Assembly: GCA_035478795.1 (NCBI GenBank)
Contig: DATIJJ010000020.1
Location: 1-45,224, forward strand
DNA: 45,224 nucleotides
Reading direction: 5' to 3'
Source of the DNA: DATIJJ01 sp035478795
GTDB taxonomy: Bacteria > Pseudomonadota > Gammaproteobacteria > DSM-16500
Shown: positions 38,826 through 45,224 of the stretch, piece after piece
Layout: every line of letters begins with the position of its first letter
How positions within the stretch are numbered: position 1 is the stretch's first letter
Notes under the pieces: model-generated
Databases searched by the model: none
What the model was told of the DNA's origin: nothing
What the model saw: the letters and a program-made list of their open reading frames with translations, nothing else
Made by a program: the position numbers and the translations under genes

Positions 38826-40458
38826 TTTTTAAGGCTTCTATTTGTTTGATATCCAGACGCTCGGCGAGTGGACGAAATGCATTAATCGCATGGTTCACTA
38901 ACGGTGTATTTTTATCTTGCCAGACGAATGGCGGACAATTTAAAAATTGTTCGGCGTTGTAAGCCATCTCCGGCATGACGGGTTTTAAATAAATCATCAA
39001 TTGTCGAAATAAATTAATGCCCAATGTGCAAACCTGATGAACGTTTTCAGCTTCGAGAGGATTTTTGATCGCAGCCCAGGGTTTTTTTTCATCGATGTAT
39101 TGATTCGCCCGATCCGCCAAAATCATGACATCGCGCATCGCCTGACTGAATTCCATCGTCTCATATTTTTCAGCAATTTCATCACCGACGGTTGCAAATA
39201 AATTAAATAATTCAGAATCAGGCAGGTCAGCCGCCAGTTTTCCATCAAAATACTTATGAATAAAACTCGCCGAGCGACTCGCAATATTTACAAATTTTCC
39301 GATAAGATCCGAATTGATGCGTTTGGTAAAATCATCCAGATTAATGTCGAGATCTTCAATGCGCGCGCTTAATTTGGTTGCAAGATAATAGCGTAAAAAT
39401 TCCGGTTTTAAATGATTTAAAAACGTGCGTGCCTTGATGAAAGTCCCGCGCGATTTCGACATTTTTTGTCCGTCAATCGTCAAAAATCCGTGGGTAAAAA
39501 TCGATGTCGGCGTGCGATAATTGGCGCCTTCCAAAAGCGCTGGCCAAAAGAGTGCGTGAAAATAAATGATGTCTTTTCCGATAAAATGATGCAATTCGAC
39601 ATCGCTGTTTTTATCCCAATAGGTTGAAAAATTCAGTATCGGATTTTTTTCGCAGAGATTTTTAAAACTTGCCATGTAACCGATCGGTGCATCCAGCCAG
39701 CAATAAAAAAATTTATTTGTTTCGCCGGGAATCGTAAAACCAAAATAGGGTGAATCGCGAGAAATATCCCATTCTTTTAATCCCGCCTTGAACCATTCGT
39801 CGAGTTTATTCGTCACCTGTTCCTGTAAATGTCCGGCACGTGTCCATGTTTCTAAAAAATGTTTGTATTCAGTTAATTTAAAAAAATAATGTTCAGATTC
39901 TTTTTCGATGGGTGTAGCCCCTGATAATGTCGAATACGCATTTTTTAATTCAACCGGTGAGTAGGTCGCGCCACACACTTCACAATTATCACCGTACTGA
40001 TCTTTCGCACCGCATTTTGGACACTCGCCTTTAATAAATCGATCCGGCAGAAACATTTCTTTTTCCGGATCAAATGCCTGTTTGATCGTGCGTTTTACAA
40101 TATTATTTTGTGCGAGATGTTTTTTGAAAATCATTTCAACGAGTGCTTTATTTTCGGGTGAATGTGTTGAATGGTAATTGTCGGGATTAATCAGAAAATC
40201 CCGGATATCGCGTTCATGTTCCGTACGAAATTGTTCGACGAGTTTATCAGGCGTGATCTGCATTTTTTCAGCCTGAATCATGATGGGTGTCCCATGGCTG
40301 TCCGAGCCTGACACAAAAAGACAATCATGCCCGCGCATTTTTTGGAAACGGACGAAGGTATCGGCCTGAATGAAGCCGACGAGATGGCCGAGGTGGAGCG
40401 ATCCGTTGGCGTAGGGTAGCGCGTAGGTGACGAGCAATTTGCGATGGGTGTGCGGCAT
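38803..40458 (-). CDS. metG: Methionyl-tRNA synthetase (short form)
   Basis: A 551-residue class I synthetase that charges initiator and elongator tRNA-Met. HIGH appears as H-L-G-H in the opening Y-A-N-G-S-L-H-L-G-H. The zinc knuckle is C-P-K-C...C-E-V-C near residue 145-160. K-M-S-K-S lies near residue 330. E. coli MetG has 677 residues; the C-terminal tRNA-binding/dimerisation domain is absent here, as in known short forms. It is divergent from mrp across a gap holding a family C palindrome. Confidence 0.97.
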   Translation of the reverse strand: MPHTHRKLLVTYALPYANGSLHLGHLVGFIQADTFVRFQKMRGHDCLFVSGSDSHGTPIMIQAEKMQITPDKLVEQFRTEHERDIRDFLINPDNYHSTHSPENKALVEMIFKKHLAQNNIVKRTIKQAFDPEKEMFLPDRFIKGECPKCGAKDQYGDNCEVCGATYSPVELKNAYSTLSGATPIEKESEHYFFKLTEYKHFLETWTRAGHLQEQVTNKLDEWFKAGLKEWDISRDSPYFGFTIPGETNKFFYCWLDAPIGYMASFKNLCEKNPILNFSTYWDKNSDVELHHFIGKDIIYFHALFWPALLEGANYRTPTSIFTHGFLTIDGQKMSKSRGTFIKARTFLNHLKPEFLRYYLATKLSARIEDLDINLDDFTKRINSDLIGKFVNIASRSASFIHKYFDGKLAADLPDSELFNLFATVGDEIAEKYETMEFSQAMRDVMILADRANQYIDEKKPWAAIKNPLEAENVHQVCTLGINLFRQLMIYLKPVMPEMAYNAEQFLNCPPFVWQDKNTPLVNHAINAFRPLAERLDIKQIEALKNEAASNS

Positions 40459-40523
40459 GCGGTTCTCTTAAATTCATGATTAAAATCGGCGGATTATAAC
40501 ATGATATGAGCATTGTTGCGCAA

Positions 40524-40762
40524 ATGATGGGATCGTGTGCTAATAGACGTTCCCCCCTTCCTTTCCTTCCCCCACAAAACGGGGGGAAGGGACCCACAGT
40601 AGCAGGTTTGACACAATTTGCAGATAACATTTTGCAGATAACATTTTTAAAAATAAAAAATCTCGAAATATGATTCGAATTTGCTACTGTGAGTCCCTTC
40701 CCCCCGTTTTGTGGGGGAAGGAAAGGAAGGGGGGAACGTTTACCAGTACACGATCCCATCAT
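40524..40762. mobile_element. Long palindromic MITE-like element, family C, full copy
   Basis: A 239-bp inverted repeat. The ends ATGATGGGATCGTGT and ACACGATCCCATCAT pair. The next arms (ACGTTCCCCCCTTCC onward, then GGGGGGAAGGGAC-type) are identical in inverse for most of their length. The centre is AT-rich and holds a 14-bp tandem repeat. There is no coding capacity. It sits between the divergent metG and mrp starts and accounts for most of this 344-bp gap. Confidence 0.85.
40620..40647. repeat. 14-bp tandem duplication inside family C element
   Basis: GCAGATAACATTTT occurs twice back to back (40620-40633, 40634-40647) in the central AT-rich part of the palindrome, probably by slippage. Confidence 0.85.
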
Positions 40763-40802
40763 ATGAAAAATGGTATACAATAACCGATTTTTAAGGTCGA
40801 CC

Positions 40803-41624
40803 ATGCTACCGAAACCCGTTCCAGAGATTAAACAAATCATTGCAGTTGCTTCCGGCAAGGGCGGGGTGGGCAAGTCCACGACTGCCGTCAATCTCGCACT
40901 GGCACTCATGCAGGAAGGTCTGCGTGTCGGGTTGCTCGATGCCGATATTTACGGGCCGAGTGTGCCGTTGATGTTAGGCATCAAAACGCGCCCGGAAGTC
41001 ACGCCAGAAAAAAAAATCCGCCCGCTCATCGCACACGGTATTCAATCCATGTCGATTGGTTATCTGATCGATGAAAAAGCCCCCGTCGCCTGGCGCGGGC
41101 CCATGGTGAGCAGCGCGTTGCAGCAATTGTTGTACGATACCCTGTGGGATAATCTCGACACCCTCATCATTGATTTGCCACCGGGTACGGGCGATATTCA
41201 ATTGACGCTCGCTCAGAAAATTCCGGTGACAGGGGCTGTTATTGTGACAACACCGCAGGATCTCGCGTTACTCGATGTCCGTCGTGCGTATGAAATGTTT
41301 CAGAAGGTGCATGTGCCGGTGCTTGGCATTATCGAAAATATGAGTGTGCATATCTGTTCAGCGTGCGGGCATCAGGACAGGATTTTTGGTGAGGGCGGCG
41401 GTCGGCAGATGAGTGAGCAGTACACTATTCCGTTGTTGGGTCAATTGCCGCTCGATGGGCGGATTCGGGAGCAAACTGATAGTGGCAAACCTACGATGGT
41501 CGCAGAACCTGGCAGTGCCAATGCCGAATTGTATCGAATGATCGCGCGGGCGATTTTGTCAGAGCTTGCCTTGCGCGAGGCAGATAAAAGCGGGTTTCCA
41601 ACCATTGTGATTCAGGATGATTAA
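40803..41624 (+). CDS. mrp: Mrp/NBP35-family iron-sulfur carrier ATPase
   Basis: A 273-residue P-loop ATPase that carries Fe-S clusters to target proteins. ATG 40803 is preferred because AAGG lies just upstream; a longer frame from 40770 begins inside the promoter region. The deviant Walker A G-K-G-G-V-G-K-S-T is at residues 18-26. D-A-D-I-Y-G-P-S follows, and the cluster-binding C-S-A-C is near residue 184. The N-terminal MIP18-like domain of E. coli Mrp (369 residues) is missing. metG and mrp divergent, with dcd downstream, is a known gammaproteobacterial arrangement. Confidence 0.93.
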   Translation: MLPKPVPEIKQIIAVASGKGGVGKSTTAVNLALALMQEGLRVGLLDADIYGPSVPLMLGIKTRPEVTPEKKIRPLIAHGIQSMSIGYLIDEKAPVAWRGPMVSSALQQLLYDTLWDNLDTLIIDLPPGTGDIQLTLAQKIPVTGAVIVTTPQDLALLDVRRAYEMFQKVHVPVLGIIENMSVHICSACGHQDRIFGEGGGRQMSEQYTIPLLGQLPLDGRIREQTDSGKPTMVAEPGSANAELYRMIARAILSELALREADKSGFPTIVIQDD

Positions 41625-41626
41625 AA

Positions 41627-41786
41627 CTAAAAACCCCCAAAATACCCCCCAATTGGCCATTTTCGCAATTTTCGTAACTTTATGATTATACAGGGATTTT
41701 TATTTTTCGACCTGAAATCCTTCGGCATTTTATCTTTAACTTATTGATTAATAAGGGAAATTTTTAAATTCCTCAGTCAAGCCTGT
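41627..41786 (+). repeat. Upstream homology block, copy 2
   Basis: Shares AAAACCCCCAAAAT, TTTTATTTTTCGACC and ATTCCTCAGTC in order with 14596-14745. It starts 3 bases after the mrp stop and ends about 20 bases before the PmrA-like box. No reading frame or RNA fold is recognised in it. Confidence 0.6.
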
Positions 41787-41805
41787 TTCGCAACTTTTTG
41801 TTTGA

Positions 41806-41838
41806 TTTAAGGGTTTTTTAAGGTGGGGTGGGTATAGT
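41806..41838 (+). promoter_or_regulatory. PmrA-like box with -10 element
   Basis: TTTAAG-GGTTT-TTTAAG (41806-41822) is a direct repeat with 11-bp spacing. TATAGT (41833-41838) follows after 10 bases. The layout is the same as at 38174-38207, in the same orientation relative to the gene, which starts at 41880. Confidence 0.6.
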
Positions 41839-41879
41839 TTACTCATTCGAAAATCCGTTATGAAAACGAGGGTCGCACC

Positions 41880-43793
41880 GTGCTCGCTTCAACCTTTACC
41901 GAAGAAGAATATATTATCAGAACAATCGGCAGGATTAATGCCAAATACAAAGAAGTTAAGTGTCATATTGTTTACCTGGATAGTCCTCAGAAAATCGATG
42001 AGTATATAAAAACCCATCCGAAAAAATCAAAAATCGGGTTTTTGGTCAAAGGATTTTTTCCTGAGTTTCCTCGATATTCCAATCCTGATCGGCCTCATTA
42101 TTCGCCTGTTTATTTTGAACGTGGCAAAAATCAGGAAAAATATTTTGTTCAGCTTGATTCGGCCGTACCTGTTCCTTCCAGGTTTATTCTATCGTCCCGG
42201 TCTGAAACGCCCGAAAAATTATATTATTCTCCTTTTTTTCGACAGGTAGAAATGGATGGCTGTATGGAAGACGGTGTGAAAATGCTTTCGCACTGTTTTA
42301 AAGAAAAAAATCTGATTGAATTTTGCAAGAACAATTCCGAGGGTCATAAAGAAGAAAAATCAGAAACGCCTGTTGAAAATATTTTTAAATTAAAAAGTTT
42401 ACCAGCTGCATTTTTGTGCCAGATCGAGAATTATGAAACCTTGCGTCATTTCAGATTAAATGAACCTGGTAAGTTTGATAAAATTTATAAAGGTAAGGAA
42501 ACTGTTGGTCAGCGTATTTTACGTCAAGGAGAAAAACGGGTTTCAGACAATCCAAAACATGAAGGTGATATCAAGGGAAAAAATTTTCGTAGATTAAAAG
42601 CAGAATATCAGATTAAAGCAAGGCATCCTGAATGGAAAAAAATTGAGGTAGTGAAAAAACTGGATGATGAAGAAAAATTGGAAATAGAAAATTTTAGAAA
42701 TTTAAAAAAAGAAAATATTTTTTTGTGTAGTGGAGGGGCAGATATTTTTATTCATTCTCTGCCAATTTCATGGTTTGATTTGCGAAAATTTCACTGTCCG
42801 GATATTGGAAATCCGATTCATCTGTTCGCAAAAAAAGGTTCCCTGGACTGGAAAGTTTTTGGTTATATTAATGATATATCGGGGCATATCAAAAATTTTG
42901 TATCAAGAGGCGTCGATATCAATGCGCTGGATGCAGAGGGTTCAACTGTTTTAACAAGCCTATTCTGTCGCGCTGAAAAAACAAATCTTGATCATTTTGA
43001 TACTGCGGGTTTTATAGAAGAACTGATTAAACAAAAAGCCAACCCGCATATCAAGGACAGATGGGGGAAGAGTGCGCTGGATTATGCGCGTGAAAAAAAA
43101 TGTAGAAAACACATCATTAAATTACTCGAGGAATGTCCACAACCGCTTCCTTCACATTTACTTGAAGAAAAAAATCACGAACCGGAATTGAGCACTGAAA
43201 CGGATTGTAAAAAACGATTCGCTGGTGTCTGTCTTGTAGCAGGAGGCGTGCTGACGCTTGCTGCATCCACTCTTTTGTTGGCCGTGACGTGTGGTGCAGC
43301 GGCGCCTGCGTTGCTTGTCAGTATTTCACTGGTTGTGAGCATGACAGGAATTGCGGGCGGTTTTGTGGGTGTGCCGCTTCTCGAGCGACTTGGCAATAAA
43401 GATTATTTCAATGCGCGGATGGCGGCAGGGAGTGTTTTGGCCGGTGCCGGTGTGGGCGCGACGACAGTGATTTCACCGGTGAGTCAGGCGATGGGGATGT
43501 CTGCCTCGAATGTGGCACAGGCAACGGGGTTGCTGGGTTCGACAGCGACTACGACGGCTGCTGGTTCTGCTGCATTCATCAGTACGATGCTGGGTATCGG
43601 TGCCGGGATGTTTGCGGCGTTTGTGCTGGTGGCGGAAGGGCTTCGGTTAATACGGGATTCTTCGAGAGTGAGTCAGAATTCGTCGGCTTTGTTTGGTCAT
43701 CGACCACGACACAAAAAAATAATCTTATTGCCTGACGATGCAAATGGACCAAATTACCGTCGTCTTACTCTTACGGGTTCGGTTAATCGTTAA
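41880..43793 (+). CDS. Ankyrin-repeat protein with C-terminal membrane hairpins, candidate effector
   Basis: A 637-residue protein with a GTG start at 41880 behind AACGAGGG. The first 300 residues are charged and unrecognised. Residues about 335-420 contain at least two ankyrin-like repeats (G-V-D-I-N-A-L-D-A-E-G-S-T and K-A-N-P-H-I-K-D-R-W-G-K-S-A-L-D-Y-A), which bind proteins. Residues about 446-590 are long Gly/Ala/Thr-rich hydrophobic stretches, probably several membrane helices. A short basic tail ends the protein. Ankyrin proteins with membrane hairpins and no signal peptide are common among type IV effectors of Legionellales. The PmrA-like box upstream and the site between mrp and dcd support this reading. 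The host target is unknown. Confidence 0.7.
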   Translation: MLASTFTEEEYIIRTIGRINAKYKEVKCHIVYLDSPQKIDEYIKTHPKKSKIGFLVKGFFPEFPRYSNPDRPHYSPVYFERGKNQEKYFVQLDSAVPVPSRFILSSRSETPEKLYYSPFFRQVEMDGCMEDGVKMLSHCFKEKNLIEFCKNNSEGHKEEKSETPVENIFKLKSLPAAFLCQIENYETLRHFRLNEPGKFDKIYKGKETVGQRILRQGEKRVSDNPKHEGDIKGKNFRRLKAEYQIKARHPEWKKIEVVKKLDDEEKLEIENFRNLKKENIFLCSGGADIFIHSLPISWFDLRKFHCPDIGNPIHLFAKKGSLDWKVFGYINDISGHIKNFVSRGVDINALDAEGSTVLTSLFCRAEKTNLDHFDTAGFIEELIKQKANPHIKDRWGKSALDYAREKKCRKHIIKLLEECPQPLPSHLLEEKNHEPELSTETDCKKRFAGVCLVAGGVLTLAASTLLLAVTCGAAAPALLVSISLVVSMTGIAGGFVGVPLLERLGNKDYFNARMAAGSVLAGAGVGATTVISPVSQAMGMSASNVAQATGLLGSTATTTAAGSAAFISTMLGIGAGMFAAFVLVAEGLRLIRDSSRVSQNSSALFGHRPRHKKIILLPDDANGPNYRRLTLTGSVNR

Positions 43794-43835
43794 CGTATTT
43801 TCGTATTCATTACCAAATGATTAAAAGATTGGGAA

Positions 43836-44074
43836 TACCCTGCAATTTTTTCTCTATACGGTACAATTTTTATGGTGCTGATTAGAACGCCTTCCTCCGC
43901 AGGGGGAAGGTGGCCGAAGGCCGGATGGGGGGGATAAAAAACAGGATTGTTTCTCTAAAAAAGCGGGAGGTATTCCCCCATCCGCCCGTTGGGCACCTTC
44001 CCCCTGCGGAGGAAGGCGTTCTAATCAGCACCATAAAAATTGTACCGTATAGAGCAATTTTATATTGCGGGTTA
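43836..44074. mobile_element. Long palindromic MITE-like element, family D
   Basis: The arms CTCTATACGGTACAATTTTT (from 43852) and its inverse (ending 44054) are identical over about 61 bp. Beyond this, each arm carries a different small hairpin (GGCCGAAGGCC versus GCCCAACGGGC) with pairing kept. Weaker outer ends (TACCCTGCAAT and ATTGCGGGTTA) extend the element to about 43836-44074. It has no coding capacity. It fills the gap of about 300 bp after the ankyrin gene and abuts the broken toxin gene. Confidence 0.85.
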
Positions 44075-44092
44075 GGTATCCAGTGTAATCAA
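44072..44092 (-). pseudogene. Remnant of a PIN-domain toxin gene (first six codons)
   Basis: Overlapping the antitoxin stop, a TTG-started frame reads (M)-I-T-L-D-T and then hits TAA. I-x-L-D-T is the usual start of VapC-type PIN toxins and carries the first catalytic Asp. The TAA is the outermost part of the family D element, so the element appears to have replaced the rest of the toxin gene. Confidence 0.5.
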
Positions 44093-44316
44093 TCAGCCTC
44101 CCACTTTTCATCCGTGCCGGAAATGACATCAATGACCTTGCAGCTGCCACGCAATTTTTTTAACTGATTGAGCGCTTCTTTTTTTTCATCGAGAGGTGGC
44201 AAAATGCGGGCAATGACCTTGCCATGCCAAGTGACCCATAGTTCTTTTTTCTTCTGAACACTCGCCAGATGTTGGTGCAAATGCTTGCGTAGTTCAGTCA
44301 CATTGATCTCATGCAT
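44089..44316 (-). CDS. Orphan Phd/YefM-type antitoxin
   Basis: A 75-residue protein. The opening E-I-N-V-T-E-L-R-K-H-L with a later G-K-V-I-A-R-I-L-P-P is the Phd/YefM fold, and the C-terminal W-E-A-D ending is common in antitoxins paired with PIN toxins. AGGAG-type bases lie before ATG 44316. No toxin gene follows; only six codons of a PIN-like start remain before the palindromic element. The antitoxin could still repress its promoter or protect against a related toxin. Confidence 0.75.
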   Translation of the reverse strand: MHEINVTELRKHLHQHLASVQKKKELWVTWHGKVIARILPPLDEKKEALNQLKKLRGSCKVIDVISGTDEKWEAD

Positions 44317-44462
44317 TGATCGCTCCTGTTCTTTGGGTGATAAGTGAACATCATTTTTTGCGCCGTAGCAAGGAAATTAAATGCGCAGATGGGACTTGTG
44401 ATAAATCCCGCGTTACGACATGATTGTTCCAGGTTTTGATCAGTGACGGAGAGGACAATCGG

Positions 44463-45029
44463 ATGAGCATCAAATCAGATAAATGGATCCAGCGCATGGC
44501 GGAGCAATACGGCATGATCGAGCCGTATCTTGCCAAGCAGGTGCGTGAGGCGGGAGCGGGGAAGGCGATTTCGCATGGCACGTCGAGTTATGGGTATGAT
44601 ATTCGCTGCGCGCGTGAGTTTAAAATTTTTACCAATATCAATTCAGCCATTGTTGATCCTAAAAATTTCTGCGAAACCAGTTTTGTGAATGTGGAATCGG
44701 ATGTGTGTATCATTCCACCGAATTCGTTTGCGCTTGCAAGAAGTGTGGAATATTTGCGAATTCCCCGAAATGTGCTGGTGATTTGCGTGGGGAAATCCAC
44801 GTATGCGAGATGCGGGATTATTGTGAATGTCACACCGCTTGAACCGGAATGGGAAGGGCATATTACGCTGGAGTTTTCAAATACGACACCCCTGCCTGCC
44901 AAAATTTATGCGAATGAAGGGGTCGCGCAATTGTTGTTTCTGGAGTCGGATGAGCCGTGTGAAACGTCGTATAAGGATCGGAGCGGGAAGTATCAGGGGC
45001 AGACAGGGGTGACGTTGCCGATTGGGTAG
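44463..45029 (+). CDS. dcd: dCTP deaminase
   Basis: A 188-residue protein, the usual length in gammaproteobacteria outside the enterics. It deaminates dCTP to dUTP, supplying the dTTP pathway. ATG 44463 gives the conserved opening M-S-I-K-S-D-K-W-I and has GAGAGG upstream. Family motifs G-K-S-T-Y-A-R-C-G (about residue 109) and L-E-F-S-N-T-T-P-L-P-A-K-I with the catalytic Glu (about residue 138) are present. Accessory genes now separate it from mrp. Confidence 0.95.
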   Translation: MSIKSDKWIQRMAEQYGMIEPYLAKQVREAGAGKAISHGTSSYGYDIRCAREFKIFTNINSAIVDPKNFCETSFVNVESDVCIIPPNSFALARSVEYLRIPRNVLVICVGKSTYARCGIIVNVTPLEPEWEGHITLEFSNTTPLPAKIYANEGVAQLLFLESDEPCETSYKDRSGKYQGQTGVTLPIG

Positions 45030-45052
45030 CAGGGTTTTGACGGTGCGCTGGT

Positions 45053-45115
45053 TGACGTTCCCCCCTTCCTTTCCTTCCCCCACAAAACGGGGGGAAGGGA
45101 CCCACGGTAGCGGCC
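45053..45115. repeat. Family C element, single-arm copy
   Basis: GACGTTCCCCCCTTCC and the next 40 bases match one arm of the palindrome at 40524-40762 almost perfectly, diverging after GTAGC. The second arm is not present before another hairpin begins, so it is a half copy or an element continuing beyond the window. Confidence 0.8.
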
Positions 45116-45171
45116 CTGATACAATTTTCAGGGTTTGTTGTCGCACAGATGGCTTTGCTTGCGTCGTCCCG

Positions 45172-45224
45172 CGGCTTGTCCGCGGGATCCAGGTTAGAAG
45201 GCGCTGGATCCCGCGGACAAGCCG
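45172..45224. repeat. Hairpin repeat at window end
   Basis: CGGCTTGTCCGCGGGATCC at 45172 pairs with GGATCCCGCGGACAAGCCG ending at 45224 around an 11-base loop, a perfect 21-bp stem. The flanking TTGCGTCGTCCCG resembles the TTGCGTCATCCCG inside the family B palindrome near 17.41 kb. The element is cut by the window end. Confidence 0.75.

Noticed and set aside
40325..40909. Minus-strand frame across the metG-mrp gap
   Set aside because: It runs through the palindrome and antisense to metG and mrp starts, with low-complexity sequence and no ribosome-binding site.
45053..45146. Minus-strand frames downstream of dcd
   Set aside because: Their sequence comes from repeat elements and the antisense of dcd.

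Overview
The window looks like a chromosome segment of a host-associated gammaproteobacterium, most likely in the order Legionellales (Coxiella/Legionella relatives). This rests on gammaproteobacterial gene order (dnaE-accA-tilS-pyrG-kdsA; pepA-holC-valS facing lptFG; gatCAB facing mreBCD-rng-yhdP; metG facing mrp with dcd nearby). It also rests on large unknown proteins with coiled coils, ankyrin repeats and Gly/Ala-rich membrane hairpins, two of which sit behind PmrA-like promoter boxes as Legionella and Coxiella secretion effectors do. No rRNA or tRNA gene was seen. The genus cannot be fixed from the sequence alone.

Layout. 1-2713: the 3' part of a surface/secreted protein with seven MBG-type repeats and a YDG-type domain. 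2759-5358: a double zinc-ribbon protein, an RlmL-like methyltransferase, a ZIP-like membrane protein and a small Q/N/P-rich protein. 5528-9547 (minus): def and dnaE. 9673-14565 (plus): accA, tilS, pyrG, kdsA. 14839-17328: two unknown, probably co-transcribed coiled-coil proteins. 17352-17588: a long perfect palindrome. 17638-22333 (minus): valS, holC, pepA. 22458-23164: a Phd/VapC-type toxin-antitoxin module wedged between pepA and lptF. 23170-25319: lptF, lptG. 25324-28509 (minus): gatB, gatA, gatC. 28695-36037 (plus): mreB, mreC, mreD, rng, yhdP. 35993-38095 (minus): an effector-like protein. 38244-40458 (minus): rsxB-like and metG. 40803-41624: mrp. 41880-43793: an ankyrin/membrane-hairpin effector-like protein. 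43836-44316: a palindromic element abutting a broken toxin-antitoxin pair. 44463-45029: dcd, then more repeats to the window end.

How it fits together. The housekeeping blocks cover DNA replication, fatty acid and CTP/dNTP supply, tRNA charging and modification, LPS synthesis and export, and rod-shape control. Accessory genes sit almost only at junctions between these blocks (kdsA|valS, pepA|lptF, yhdP|rsxB, mrp|dcd). At least four families of long inverted-repeat elements are scattered in the same gaps. One forms the end of tilS, one lies between mreC and mreD, one sits between metG and mrp, and one has cut off a PIN toxin after six codons.

The most noteworthy signals are: (i) PmrA-like direct-repeat boxes, with 11-bp spacing and a -10 at the right distance, in front of two effector-like genes; (ii) a homologous stretch of about 150 bp in front of two effector-like loci; (iii) lptFG placed 5 bp behind a toxin gene; (iv) a likely ATT start codon for mreC.
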